DNA of 64,000 bases from Canna indica. Its lineage: Eukaryota; Streptophyta; Magnoliopsida; Zingiberales; Cannaceae. Where the stretch lies: contig CP136891.1 of the NCBI GenBank assembly GCA_034359265.1, forward strand, positions 88,616,001 through 88,680,000. Direction: 5' to 3'. The notes below the pieces were generated by a model. It was not told the DNA's origin, did not search any database, and worked only from the letters and a program-made list of their open reading frames with translations. The position numbers and the translations under genes were made by a program. The number at the start of each line of letters is the position of its first letter. The first letter of the stretch is position 1. Below are positions 33,430 through 45,509 of the stretch, one piece after another.

Positions 33430-33876
33430 GCACTCCAAATATACATCGTGATCAGTGCTTGGCCTTGCACTTTTAGAATTTCTCTCGTTCTTGTTGTTGG
33501 ACGGTCGATATTTAAGATGAGGTCGAGGGGAGGGTTGAGATGGGAAGAGCACGAGGGATTGGATCGTGAGATTGGGAGAGGATCCGATCATCCAATGGAT
33601 CGATTTATTGCTATATGTCATTTTTTTAGATTAGTCCAATTATAATAAAAGCTTTTAAAACTTGGTCCACGCATGCAAATCTTGCCTATTATTGGGCAGC
33701 TCCTAATTCGGATCTTGAAATAAGGAAGTATTGATAACCCGTTTATAACAAAAGTAATTTTATTATTAAAAAAGATACAACCCGAGATCGATTTGAGCCC
33801 GTGAGAAGCATATTTATAGAAGATTCTTTTTCTATAGAAATCTGCATCATCAGCTGCTTCCCTACTTACGAAGCAA

Positions 33877-33940
33877 GACACGATAATGAAGGTAGTAATC
33901 TTTATATGTTTCATCGTTTCTGCAATGTGCAGCCGATTGT
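33877..33940 (+). repeat. Third copy of the ACGATGATGAAGGTA family
   Basis: ACACGATAATGAAGGTAGTA, then a TTTCATCGTTTCTGCAATGTG-like stretch and CAGCCGATT, parallel the second copy at 16114-16165. It sits right beside the copia LTR end, as the other copies sit beside a gypsy LTR. Confidence 0.6.
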
Positions 33941-33968
33941 AATTTATATTTTTTCAAAATATAACGAG

Positions 33969-35568
33969 TGTGAGCGAAATGACAATATTAGATGGGTGAC
34001 AATATTAGATGGGGATGAATAGTATAATTAATAAAATTAATTAGTCTAAATTTATTTTTAATCGTTTCTTCGATTACTTAGATAAATTATGATTCGATGA
34101 CTAATGCGGAAACGATATAAATAATTAAGCATAAGCAACAATAAGTAATAATGCTAACATAATGATTTATAGTGGTTCGGCCTCAATGCTTACTCCACTA
34201 CCTAAGCATCACACTTAGGATTTCCAAATTAACTAAGCTTTACTAGATTAATTAATTTCTCTTACACAGAGGACTTTTTACTGAAAAGTCTCTGCTCTCC
34301 AATCGAAGGCACTTCTAGATCCGAAAGTATCCCGTATTCCTACCGAGAGCACTTACCCATCTCAACCTAAGGGACAACTCACCTAATCCAAGTAAAAATT
34401 ACGTTTACTCACACAAGTGACTTTACACCTTGCAAGGTAACCACTTACACAACAAGACCTAACACAAGGTCTTCTACGTACTCAAATCCAAAATACAATT
34501 CAAATAATAGTTAAAATTATAATTGAAAATAGCTTAAAATAAAATCAAGGAATCGTGCTCTTTTCCAAGCCTTGTAGCCTCTAACTCGCCAGTAGTATAG
34601 CTCTCAAATCAATTCTCGAGTTGAGCCCAACTTCTGCGCTTGAAGAAGATGTCCGCGGAAAGAAACATAGTGCAAGCAGTTGATCTTTTGGAAGGCTTAA
34701 AACTTCATTTTAATTGCTCAATAAAATCTGTAGAAGTCAATGAAGAGAGTTAAAAGGAGTAAGATGAGGTATATTTATACCCTCACAAAGAAACGACAGC
34801 TCAACAGATAGAAAATTATCCATTGCAGTCGCTCGATCGATTGGTCGATCGACCGACCGATCGATCGCTTGAATGACCGCTGCTCCTCTCTTTGTAGGCG
34901 ATCGATCGACGGGTCGATCGCTTAGACGCAAATCCCCTGATACCACATTCGATCGATCGACGGGTCGATCGCTTAGACGCAAATCCCCTGATACCACATT
35001 CGATCGATCAACTCATGGAGCCTGGGTCGCTCGACTACGGGATCCTTAATTCGGTCGACTGATTGGTCGATCGATGAGCATTCTACTCATTTTAGGCCTT
35101 TGTCGGTCGATCGACCGGTCAACCGAAGTAGCCACTGTCAGTTTTCGGTAGTGTTCAATCGATCGACCGATAGACCGAAAGAGCTACTGCCTTTTTCCTT
35201 ACATTATTCGATCGACTGCCCAGTTGATCGAACTTAGGCTGAATTGAATTTTTTGTTGATTTTCTTCCGCGCTTTGTTTTCGGGTTCCGGCTTTCAACGA
35301 CCATCAACTTGGAGAGCTTTCATGTGATCTTTGAGCCCGTCCAATACGTCTTTGGTGCACACGTCGATCTTCAAAAAATTTCACGACAAACCCGAGCGCT
35401 ACGATCAATGTCCTTTCGATTTTCCGATTTCTTCTGATTTATCCGATCGAGGACATCGAACGCTAATTGATATGGAACCTGAAAGATATTCTCAATAAAA
35501 TCATTAGTCTCATGTTTGTTATCATCAAAATCGAGATTAAGACTAAGGTGAAAAATCTAAAGCCAACA
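33969..35568 (-). mobile_element. Ty1/copia (SIRE-like) LTR, minus strand, about 1.6 kb
   Basis: On the minus strand the LTR starts TGTTGGCTTTAG at 35568, right after the polypurine tract AAAGGGGGAGAT, and ends near 33969. Its end resembles the LTR fragment finishing at 20188 (CTATTCATCCCCATCT against CTATTCACCCCCCTCT). 34820-35230 is crowded with CGATCGATCGACC words, including a 51-bp exact tandem duplication at 34899-35000. A TATA box lies at 34772-34779. A short direct duplication (GACAATATTAGATGGG, twice) marks the left end. No full partner LTR was found. Confidence 0.75.
34899..35000. repeat. 51-bp exact tandem duplication in the copia LTR
   Basis: CGATCGATCGACGGGTCGAT and the following bases to ACCACATT occur twice in a row (34899-34949, 34950-35000), seemingly without change. 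Confidence 0.9.
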
Positions 35569-35680
35569 ATCTCCCCCTTTATGATGATGACAAACATCCT
35601 TAAGAAAATATATTCTTTAAAGCATAGAGAATATCAATTAAGGGATTTCTCCCCCTATCAACATGCATATCTATGAAGAT
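35569..35680 (-). mobile_element. 3' end of the copia internal region, with polypurine tract
   Basis: AAAGGGGGAGAT (minus strand, 35569-35580) adjoins the LTR start, and a second purine run TAGGGGGAGAAAT lies about 80 bases upstream. Double polypurine tracts are known in SIRE-type elements. The region is cut at 35680 by the gag-only retrotransposon and resumes at 41742. Confidence 0.7.
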
Positions 35681-37893
35681 TGTTACGCCCCGCCCAGGGT
35701 TATCCCTAAAACAGGGACCTCACCTAGGAGGAGCGCAACCTAAAACCAAACCACAAAAATACACCAGAATATCTCAACATGAACAACTGAAATCATCATT
35801 TCAACTAAAGTTTTCTACATAATGCTCCACATCAATATAAAAACAACTAAGAAAACATCTAAGCAGCGGATGATGCCTCCTCCTCCAGGACTCTAGCTAC
35901 TTAACTTCAACTACCGACATACCTGCAAAACTGAGGCAATAACAAACAACATCAGCGGAAAGCTGAGTAGGAGAATCGATATGTCAACAATAAGGACATC
36001 AATCATGATGCAATGATACTACCAACACAACAACAACATATGACTCTACAATACGGTGCAACATGACAACAACCAGTCACCTTTTCATCTATCAACTAAT
36101 GCAACTCATACCAATCAAGAGCGTAGTGGACAATTGGGTTTCCCCCGCACTCTCGCATCTCGAGAGTGGCACCTCAAGTCCGCTCCAACTAGAGATGCGA
36201 CTATCTAAAAGATAGCCCGCCGACGTCTAACACCTCGACGCCGCACACGAGCCCGCCAACGTCTAACAGCGCGACGCCGCACCTCATGTGAAGATTTCGT
36301 GATCACCGGTGTCACCGCCCATACACCTCGGGCAATAAATCAACTGTGTCCAGGCTTGCGCCCACAACGATTATAATGCAGTATGCCATCAACAATTGAC
36401 CTACGATACTGACCACAATAACTGATACAACAATAAGCAGCATGATAGCTAAACCTCACCACGTGACACACTACAACTGATATTCAATGCTAACAACAAT
36501 AAATGCCACAACTATCAACTGAAGATGCAACCAGAGTAATTCATGTTAGCAAGTACCACTTATGACAACACTAACAGTGTGCACAATGCCTAGCATAATA
36601 TCATGCTCAATAATCATTAATGAACAACAGCTAATCAGACTCATGCAATTATCAACATGGCATGTTCAACAACATAATGCAACAGGAGATCAACGGATTT
36701 CAGAAGCAAATCAATCAAATAGAAGCAAGGGGTAAAATCGTCAATTTACCAATTCAACATTCATCGGCTACAGCAGGAGTCAACTCGCACCCAATATAAC
36801 TATCCACCAAATAACATAGAATACCACTATTCTATATTATTTAATTATTTATCAACTGAATTACTAACTCGCATCTACTAGATAACACCAAAACATAGAA
36901 AAGACCTACCAGACGACCTCTGATCAGAAATCCGACACCACCACCACGTTCAGAACGCAAAAACCTACAACTTTGGTATTCACCTCGACTCAATCCGACA
37001 ATCCTACGATCAACTACACAAATACCCTAATATTCTATAATTTAATCCTATTTCATGCCATACAGCTCTCTTCGTAAATAACCTATTTAATAAATTCATC
37101 TCCCACTCGTCTCAGCCCCCGACCTCCGCCTCCTCTGCTCGGCTCGAACCCCTGACGGCCGGCTCTTCCATTCGCCAGCGATCACCTCGGTCGGCCCTCC
37201 CGGCCTCTCCCGCGGCTCCCGGCGCCGGCGGGACAACAAAACACACACACACTCTCTCTCTCTCTCACTCGATCTCCCTCTCTCGTCACCCGACACCCAT
37301 CCCGACGCCCCGCCCCCGACGCCGCCTCTACTAGCCTCCGATCCACGTCGGCCGGCCCTCTTGGCCGCTGGCGACCACTCGCCGACCCTCCTCCGGCCTC
37401 CTCCGTGACCTCCGGCGCTGGTAGGACGCCGATCCGAGGCTAGGAAGTCACTTCGGCCTCCTACAACATCATCGGCTGCTGCCCCACCGCACGGGCAGCA
37501 GTCGCCCACAGGGTGGCAGCCCGCGGACTGCCCGCGGCTACCGCTGCCCCTCCCTCCATCCGACAAAGCCGGACCTTCCTCATCCCGTCACCACTCCGAT
37601 TGCCGCCGATGAACGAAGAAATAGGAACGACAGAAAACAGCGGACGGAAAACAGGGAAGAGAAGATAAGACTCCTACCTCAAAGCTCCTCCAAACTCCGG
37701 TCTTCACCGGAGTCTTCAACTGCCGACGCCTCACGCTCCTCCGTCGGCCGCCGCTGCTACAGGAATCGCGAGAGGGAGAGAAAAAGATTAGAGAGAGGAT
37801 TAGGGTTAATTAAATAGGATTTAGGCACTTTTGCAATAAGACCCCTCTAATAAAAATATTTACAACTAGGTCCTTTTATTTCAGGGTATAACA
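35681..37893 (-). repeat. Left (3') LTR of the gag-only element
   Basis: It differs from the right LTR at about 36146 (C against T), 37151 (G against A) and 37228 (G against A) by eye. The GC-rich part (37096-37566) contains an open frame on the minus strand that recurs in the other LTR; it is probably non-coding LTR sequence. A CT/AC microsatellite lies at 37243-37268. The gag stop codon falls within this LTR. Confidence 0.93.
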
Positions 37894-39366
37894 TCTTCCC
37901 CACCTAAAAAAAAATTTGGTCCTCCAAATTTGAATACCTGTCTCCTGAAGATCATGCTGGTCAACACGAACATTTCCCTGAGTCTGCTCCTGGGATAAAG
38001 CGAAGACTCTGGCAGACTGCTGGGTGCTCTGCTGCGGGCCTCTCTGCCGCTGCTGCTGAGAGCTCTGGCCCCCTGCCCGCTGTCTAGACGGGCAATCTCT
38101 ACTGATGTGACCGGGCTGCCTGCATTTAAAGCAGATACGCTGAGGCAGTGGGCAATCTCTAGCTCCATGGGAAGCATCTCCACACTTGAAACAACGAAAC
38201 TGATATCTACTCGACTGGTCCCCCTGCATAGAAGATCCCTGCGGCTGAGTCGACATCATCCTCGCTCTCTTCTGCTGAGGCTGAGAAATCTGGATATCAT
38301 CCCTGCTGCCACCCTCATCGTATAGTGGGTAGGGCTGCTCTACCTGCCTTGCCGACTCGTCATAGCCTCCACTCATCTGCTCCTGAGTCTGACCTGATCG
38401 GATGGCCTCTACCTGCTGACGATCCGGAAACATCTCAGCATGAGTCGCCTCCGCCCGCAGCGCCCGCCTCAGAACTCTGTCATAGCTATCCAGCTCCTCA
38501 CTAGCAATCAACCCCTTAATGGAGTTATTCAGTCCGTTGAAAAAGAACTCTGCCCGTCTGCTACTGGTAGAAACCAAATCTGGGACGAACATCGCGAGCG
38601 CATCAAACTGGTTGGCATACTCTACCACTCGCCTCGTCCCCTGACGCAACTGAACGAACTCCTGCAACTTCTGCCTCGCATAGGTAGCTGGATAATATTT
38701 CTTGAAGAATATCTTCAAGAATTTCTTCCAAGAGATCGCCTTCCCTCTCAGTAGCCTCTGCTGCATCTCCCACCAGATCAAGGCCTCCCCAGTAAAGCAA
38801 TAGGTCGTCAAACCGACCTGATCCTCCTCTGGACAGCCCAATACACCAAAGGCCCGCTCTACCTCGCGGACCCACGACTGAGCCACTGCAGGATCGGTGG
38901 TCCCCGCAAAGCTGTCGAATTTACCTCTCCCTAGGAGTAGAAACTGATTCAGACGGTCCATCTTCCGTCTCTCGAGAGACTCAGGCTGTACTGGGTCATA
39001 CCGAGCTACTGGCTGTGGCTGCACCGGTGAATCCTCTGAAGACTCTCCAGCAGATATCTCAGAAGGTGAATCCTCACTATAAGCTGAGTCAGAATCGAAC
39101 TCAACATCGGGTTCAGGCTGGGGCTCCATCTGCTCGGTCTGCCCTCTCGCTCGGCCACCCCGAGCGCTACCCTGGTTGGGCCTACGACTCGAGCGTGCCC
39201 GACGCTGAAACTGAGCCAGGGGGACATCGTCCGCTAAATCTGGCTCGACTCTGGCTGGAACCGGGCTAACCCTCTGAGTCTGAGCAGCCTGCCTACCGCC
39301 TCGACCTCGACCTCGACGACCACCTCTGAAGGCCGTCCTGACACCCGCGCTACCTCTAGATTCCAT
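37876..39366 (-). CDS. Gag protein with two CCHC zinc knuckles (gag-only element)
   Basis: One uninterrupted frame on the minus strand. The preferred start is the ATG at 39364-39366 (MESRGSAGVRT), giving about 496 residues; an in-frame ATG 13 codons upstream is possible. Residues 1-130 are Arg/Gly- and then acid/Ser-rich. The retrotransposon gag domain follows (about 150-310; GKFDSFAGTTDPAVAQSWV, EALIWWEMQQRL, FFKKYYPATYARQKLQEFV). Two zinc knuckles come near residues 390-430: CFKCGDASHGARDC and CFKCRQPGHISRDC. The C-terminus is Gln/Ser-rich. The last codons and the TAA (37876-37878) lie inside the 3' LTR, so the LTR supplies the protein's end. Gag packages element RNA into particles; with no pol on board it would rely on proteins from another element. 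The frame is fully open, consistent with recent activity. Confidence 0.93.
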   Translation of the reverse strand: MESRGSAGVRTAFRGGRRGRGRGGRQAAQTQRVSPVPARVEPDLADDVPLAQFQRRARSSRRPNQGSARGGRARGQTEQMEPQPEPDVEFDSDSAYSEDSPSEISAGESSEDSPVQPQPVARYDPVQPESLERRKMDRLNQFLLLGRGKFDSFAGTTDPAVAQSWVREVERAFGVLGCPEEDQVGLTTYCFTGEALIWWEMQQRLLRGKAISWKKFLKIFFKKYYPATYARQKLQEFVQLRQGTRRVVEYANQFDALAMFVPDLVSTSSRRAEFFFNGLNNSIKGLIASEELDSYDRVLRRALRAEATHAEMFPDRQQVEAIRSGQTQEQMSGGYDESARQVEQPYPLYDEGGSRDDIQISQPQQKRARMMSTQPQGSSMQGDQSSRYQFRCFKCGDASHGARDCPLPQRICFKCRQPGHISRDCPSRQRAGGQSSQQQRQRGPQQSTQQSARVFALSQEQTQGNVRVDQHDLQETGIQIWRTKFFFRWGRCYTLK

Positions 39367-39508
39367 ATTTCCTAAAAGGAAAGAACAACTCAGATTCACA
39401 TTCAACCAACAACCAACAATTAAAAATCAACTTATTATCTTACAGCAAGGTGAAATCTCATCCTTAGACCTAAACACCCAACAATCCTATGGAGGAGGAC
39501 GATCCTAA

Positions 39509-39520
39509 GCTCTGATACCA
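39509..39520 (-). other. Primer-binding site of the gag-only element
   Basis: TGGTATCAGAGC on the minus strand, three bases inside the right LTR, complementary to initiator Met tRNA. It is the same sequence and spacing as in the gypsy element at 23461-23472, which hints at a gypsy partner. Confidence 0.9.
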
Positions 39521-39523
39521 AAT

Positions 39524-41736
39524 TGTTACGCCCCGCCCAGGGTTATCCCTAAAACAGGGACCTCACCTAGGAGGAGCGCAACCTAAAACCAAACCACAAA
39601 AATACACCAGAATATCTCAACATGAACAACTGAAATCATCATTTCAACTAAAGTTTTCTACATAATGCTCCACATCAATATAAAAACAACTAAGAAAACA
39701 TCTAAGCAGCGGATGATGCCTCCTCCTCCAGGACTCTAGCTACTTAACTTCAACTACCGACATACCTGCAAAACTGAGGCAATAACAAACAACATCAGCG
39801 GAAAGCTGAGTAGGAGAATCGATATGTCAACAATAAGGACATCAATCATGATGCAATGATACTACCAACACAACAACAACATATGACTCTACAATACGGT
39901 GCAACATGACAACAACCAGTCACCTTTTCATCTATCAACTAATGCAACTCATACCAATCAAGAGCGTAGTGGACAATTGGGTTTCCCTCGCACTCTCGCA
40001 TCTCGAGAGTGGCACCTCAAGTCCGCTCCAACTAGAGATGCGACTATCTAAAAGATAGCCCGCCGACGTCTAACACCTCGACGCCGCACACGAGCCCGCC
40101 AACGTCTAACAGCGCGACGCCGCACCTCATGTGAAGATTTCGTGATCACCGGTGTCACCGCCCATACACCTCGGGCAATAAATCAACTGTGTCCAGGCTT
40201 GCGCCCACAACGATTATAATGCAGTATGCCATCAACAATTGACCTACGATACTGACCACAATAACTGATACAACAATAAGCAGCATGATAGCTAAACCTC
40301 ACCACGTGACACACTACAACTGATATTCAATGCTAACAACAATAAATGCCACAACTATCAACTGAAGATGCAACCAGAGTAATTCATGTTAGCAAGTACC
40401 ACTTATGACAACACTAACAGTGTGCACAATGCCTAGCATAATATCATGCTCAATAATCATTAATGAACAACAGCTAATCAGACTCATGCAATTATCAACA
40501 TGGCATGTTCAACAACATAATGCAACAGGAGATCAACGGATTTCAGAAGCAAATCAATCAAATAGAAGCAAGGGGTAAAATCGTCAATTTACCAATTCAA
40601 CATTCATCGGCTACAGCAGGAGTCAACTCGCACCCAATATAACTATCCACCAAATAACATAGAATACCACTATTCTATATTATTTAATTATTTATCAACT
40701 GAATTACTAACTCGCATCTACTAGATAACACCAAAACATAGAAAAGACCTACCAGACGACCTCTGATCAGAAATCCGACACCACCACCACGTTCAGAACG
40801 CAAAAACCTACAACTTTGGTATTCACCTCGACTCAATCCGACAATCCTACGATCAACTACACAAATACCCTAATATTCTATAATTTAATCCTATTTCATG
40901 CCATACAGCTCTCTTCGTAAATAACCTATTTAATAAATTCATCTCCCACTCGTCTCAGCCCCCGACCTCCGCCTCCTCTGCTCGGCTCGAACCCCTAACG
41001 GCCGGCTCTTCCATTCGCCAGCGATCACCTCGGTCGGCCCTCCCGGCCTCTCCCGCGGCTCCCGGCGCCAGCGGGACAACAAAACACACACACACTCTCT
41101 CTCTCTCTCACTCGATCTCCCTCTCTCGTCACCCGACACCCATCCCGACGCCCCGCCCCCGACGCCGCCTCTACTAGCCTCCGATCCACGTCGGCCGGCC
41201 CTCTTGGCCGCTGGCGACCACTCGCCGACCCTCCTCCGGCCTCCTCCGTGACCTCCGGCGCTGGTAGGACGCCGATCCGAGGCTAGGAAGTCACTTCGGC
41301 CTCCTACAACATCATCGGCTGCTGCCCCACCGCACGGGCAGCAGTCGCCCACAGGGTGGCAGCCCGCGGACTGCCCGCGGCTACCGCTGCCCCTCCCTCC
41401 ATCCGACAAAGCCGGACCTTCCTCATCCCGTCACCACTCCGATTGCCGCCGATGAACGAAGAAATAGGAACGACAGAAAACAGCGGACGGAAAACAGGGA
41501 AGAGAAGATAAGACTCCTACCTCAAAGCTCCTCCAAACTCCGGTCTTCACCGGAGTCTTCAACTGCCGACGCCTCACGCTCCTCCGTCGGCCGCCGCTGC
41601 TACAGGAATCGCGAGAGGGAGAGAAAAAGATTAGAGAGAGGATTAGGGTTAATTAAATAGGATTTAGGCACTTTTGCAATAAGACCCCTCTAATAAAAAT
41701 ATTTACAACTAGGTCCTTTTATTTCAGGGTATAACA
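39524..41736 (-). repeat. Right (5') LTR of the gag-only element
   Basis: Near-identical to 35681-37893, with tips TGTTACGCC and TATAACA. It is followed directly by the AAGAT target duplication. Confidence 0.93.
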
Positions 41737-41741
41737 AAGAT

Positions 41742-44432
41742 AAACTCCTCTTATCTATATGCATGGATTTCCTATATTTTCCTCTCATTTACCTATATTT
41801 TTCTCCCTATTTACTTATATTTTTCTCTCTATTTTGACATCAATCAAAAAAGGCAAGAAATGTTCATCTAGTCAAAGGGATGAAACACAAATATTTTTTC
41901 ATGAAGTTGAGACTCTAAGGAGTATTTTTCATGAAACATGAAAATCTCAACCAAATGGATGGAAAACAAATATCTAATGTGAAACTTAAATCATACATGA
42001 TAGAAAAGAGTATTAGTTGGAATTCAAAACTAAATCATGTATGTTCTCAAGAATGTACGTACTCATATCTTTTTCATGACATTTTTAAATTTTATTCAAA
42101 CTTTCAACATACAAAGATATAGTCATTTAAAGCATGATATATCAAGTTTGAAGTAAAACTAATGTCATTTTATCCAAATATGAACTTAGCATATTTTCAT
42201 TCGAATTAAGCATCAAAATATGAAAATGCTAAGTATCAAGTTTTGCTATCTATTCATGTTTTCTCTATCTTAATCATCTAGACATCAAACATGAGAGAAT
42301 GTAATTCTATGAATCAAGTTTGGGCTTAAGATGCAATTTCTAAGTCACTTTGTTGACTTAGGTCAAGGTATATATTTCAAGTTTTTAAAAATTAAACTTT
42401 TAAGTTTATACAAAATCATATTTTTAACGAAAATTTTTTATACCAATTTTTTGGACGAAATTTTTTTGATACCAATTGTTGAATGGTCATTTGAAATGCA
42501 TGTATCAAGTTTGAATTCAAAGTGAATTTAAAAAATCAAACTCCATTTTTTATCCTATATTGATTTTAATACACAAATGGATATTTTTAGCTATCATTCG
42601 AGATATCAAAACCATTCCTATGAATGATTTTACTCAAGAAATTATGTGAATGATATTATAAATGGAATTCAAATGGTATACATGAGCTTTCATTTGATGT
42701 TTTTGAAGAAAAAATCAAAGTATCGAAAAGATTGATATTTCAAATAAGTGATACTTTGTGTTTTCGAAATTCAACTTCAAAAATTTACTTTAAATCATAT
42801 TCTTAAAGAAACTTTTTAAAGTTTTTACTGATAAAACTAGATTTTTCAGTGAATGTGTAGTTTCAAGAATCATCTCAAAATAATTTTTCTATATTTTTCT
42901 AGAAATAACTAAAAATGCTTAATTTTCAATGGCATTTTTGTAATTTTCAATTATTTTCAAAACTTGTTCAATTTTTATTCAAACTTTCATGACACCACAT
43001 GATGGTAATGTAAAGAGTATATGTCAAGTTTGGAATGAAAATTATTTCCTTAAGTCAAGATATCAACCTAGTATGATTTCATTCAAATCTAAACTAGTTT
43101 TATGAAACTTGCCAAGTGTCAATCTTATTATTTACTTATGATTTTTCAAAATTAAACCAATGGTCACCTATCATGAGTAAATCTAAACATGTTTCCCAAA
43201 TATGGATTAAAAATGATACATCTAAGTCAATTTATTGACTTGGGTCAACTTGATTCAAGAGAGATTGTCATGAATTGACGTCTATGTCATTTTGTCCATA
43301 TCCATATTAAATTTTTATTCTAAATGCTTGAAAACATGTCTCACCTAATTCTAAACATGTTTATGAAGTTTGAACTTAAAATGAAGTGTCCAAGTCGATT
43401 TGTTGACTTGGGTCAAACTTTTCCAAATTTAAATCCCCTAAAGTGATATAGTTATCACATTGTTCATCTAGACATAAATTTTCATTTTTTAAATATTTAG
43501 ACTCATGTGATATGCGTATCTAAACATGTTTACCAACTACTAACTCAAAATGAGACCACTAATATGAATTTTAACATAGAGGAAGTTTCATTCAATCAAG
43601 ATATCATGAAATTGCCTAAGTTATCAAAATTTTGTCCACTCATAAAATTTCAAATATTTATCATGCAAAATCAATCATGAGTATATAGAGACATCATTAA
43701 AGCATGAATATTCAAGTATTATATTAAGATTTTTTGCAAAATCAAATTCATACTCTTTTTTTTTTCATAGAATTTTGCCAAATTTATCATTTTCTTTTAG
43801 ATAGCATATCATTCTATTAACATTCCCAACTTACAAGTAGAATTTATTAGTAGATTTAATGAGACTAAAGTTACTAGCAAGCAACCCAAACCAAATAGCA
43901 AAGAAAAATTCAAATATCATTTTCAAAATACATCATAGTTTGAAATTCGTTTTAAAATATATTATCATGAATCCAAAACGAATCAGGAGATCTCAAAATA
44001 TAAAATATTTGAAGAATAAATTTTTTAATCATGTTAAACTAGTTTGGACTTAAAAGAATTTGTCTAATAATAATATTAACTTAGATGAATGAAATTTGTC
44101 TAAGTACTAAAATCTTACGTACTCACGAGAATTCAAAATTAGAGATGCACATGTCCTTCTTAGTTTTATACATATTCATGATGTTTCTTAGTTATGGCTC
44201 CCACTAAGGTAAATCATACTAATATTTGTGTAGTCTCAAGAGCTATAATCACTAATCATATAGTTAAAAACATAAAAAGAACTCGACGCAAGGTTAAGAA
44301 ACAAAAAATAGTCTCAAATTTTGCAAGCCTACTTGTAATAAACACAAATGGACAAGATAAGACATTGAACAAACCAGTAACAAATTTTACACGTGAGGAT
44401 TAAATTATTAAAATAAGAAATGGTCGATTCAT
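41742..44432. other. AT-rich DNA, probably non-coding internal part of the split copia element
   Basis: This continues the sequence interrupted at 35680. It is AT-rich with no long frame. A word pair of the type AAGTCAATTTATTGACTTGG followed by GTCAA recurs near 42340, 43222 and 43392, and TATCAAGTTTG-like words recur throughout, suggesting old internal duplications. No copia protease, integrase or RT was found, so either they are deleted or this is the long non-coding region known next to the 3' end of SIRE-like elements. Confidence 0.4.
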
Positions 44433-44923
44433 CGCTACAACAAAATTGATTTTAAGAGATAAAATGTATGTGGTTTCTTTTTTCTGCCGTCCAATTTTTT
44501 TTTTTGAATCAACAGTTATTAATTAACTGTAGTTAAAATAATATAATAGGCCACCGTTTAAAATTAATCGTAGGTAATGTAATATAATAGGCTGTGGTTT
44601 AGGTTACTGCAACCTATTTTCTCCCGCTATTTTTTTCTCCGCTTCTGCTTCCGCTTCCATCTTCGCGCGCTTATCTCCGTCATCTCCGCTTCGGCATCCT
44701 CTTCCCTTCCCAATTTCTTCTGCGATTTCCACTTCGGCATCCGCTTCTGCGATTCTCCACGCGCGGAGCTCTCTCATTTCCGCTTCGGCATCCGCTTCTG
44801 CGATTTGCCCCATCTCCAACTACAGATTTGCTCATTTCCGAGAAATTGAGGGCTCGGTTACTCTCGTCCTAGCCCACGCACGAGCTCTTGAAACTGCAAG
44901 GAGCCCCGCCAACCCCGCCATCT

Positions 44924-45509
44924 ATGGCGACCACGCCTCCCCTGACGCTAAAGCAGAGCTACCGGTGCGTCTCCTCCCTGCAGCAGTTCTACAGTGGCGG
45001 ACCTTTCGAGGTGTTCGACGACGGCGCCTTGTTCGCGTGCACCTGCGGCGAGGAGATAAAGATTGTGATTTTCTCCGATGCCTCCGTCCTGACGACCCTC
45101 GTCTGCGAATCAGAGGCCGCCTCCGCCATCACTTTCATCCCCGATAGCAGGTTCCTCTTCTCCGCCGGCCATAGCCGCCTAATCCGGGTTTGGGAGCTTT
45201 CTTCCGGGAAATGCATTAGGTCGTGGAAGATGGTGGTCGGCAAATGCATTATTAAAATTCAAAATTCCATTTATCAAATTCTTTGAGTTTTTGGTCATGA
45301 CGTGAGCAAAAAAAAAATTTATTTCTGAGTAGGGGCATGATGGTCCGGTGATGAGCATGGCATGCCATTCTTCTGGTGGATTTCTAGCTACAGAGGGAGC
45401 AGACAAAAAGGTATGTGTTTGGGACAAAGATGGTGGATTTTGCACACATTTCTTCAAAGGTCACCAAGGGGTTGTAACATGCATCAAATTCCACCTGAAC
45501 AGATTACTT
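44924..45509 (+). pseudogene. UTP13: UTP13/TORMOZ-like WD40 protein, first two exons only
   Basis: UTP13 (TBL3; TORMOZ in Arabidopsis) is a WD40 subunit of the small-subunit processome, which matures 18S rRNA in the nucleolus. Exon 1 (44924-45229) starts at the ATG and reads LKQSYRCVSSLQQFYSGGPF, later FIPDSRFLFSAGHSRLIRVW and CIRSWK. Exon 2 (45333-45509) continues GHDGPVMSMACHSSGGFLAT, then KVCVWDKDGGFCTHFFKGHQ. The two join in phase if exon 1 ends at its usual place, but a GT donor exists only three bases later (after ATG), which would add one Met. Family members have about 850-900 residues; only about 160 are here, before a GTGAGT donor with no following exon. A GC-richer leader upstream (44620-44923) suggests that promoter DNA was captured too. 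Confidence 0.88.

Larger units (their letters stand above)
35681..41736 (-). mobile_element. Gag-only LTR retrotransposon (TR-GAG type), very young, 6,056 bp
   Basis: Two LTRs of equal length (2,213 bp; 35681-37893 and 39524-41736) begin TGTTACGCCC and end GGGTATAACA. They flank 1.6 kb that encodes only gag on the minus strand. A perfect 5-bp target duplication AAGAT lies at 35676-35680 and 41737-41741. The minus-strand primer-binding site TGGTATCAGAGC (39509-39520) and polypurine run AGGTGGGGAAGA (37894-37905) are in place. I count only three base differences between the LTRs. There is no protease, RT or integrase, so it must borrow them from a partner, as described for plant TR-GAG elements. 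Confidence 0.95.

Noticed and set aside
33618..33914. 98-codon minus-strand frame
   Set aside because: No domain; it overlaps a dispersed repeat family and lacks splice or start context.
37096..37566. 156-codon open frame on the minus strand, repeated at 40939-41409
   Set aside because: It lies in the GC-rich part of both LTRs, has low-complexity Arg/Gly/Ser composition and no domain. The duplication is simply the LTR pair, not a gene family.
41742..44432. Copia polyprotein genes for the split SIRE-like element
   Set aside because: No protease, integrase or RT motif was found on either strand; only AT-rich, internally repetitive DNA.
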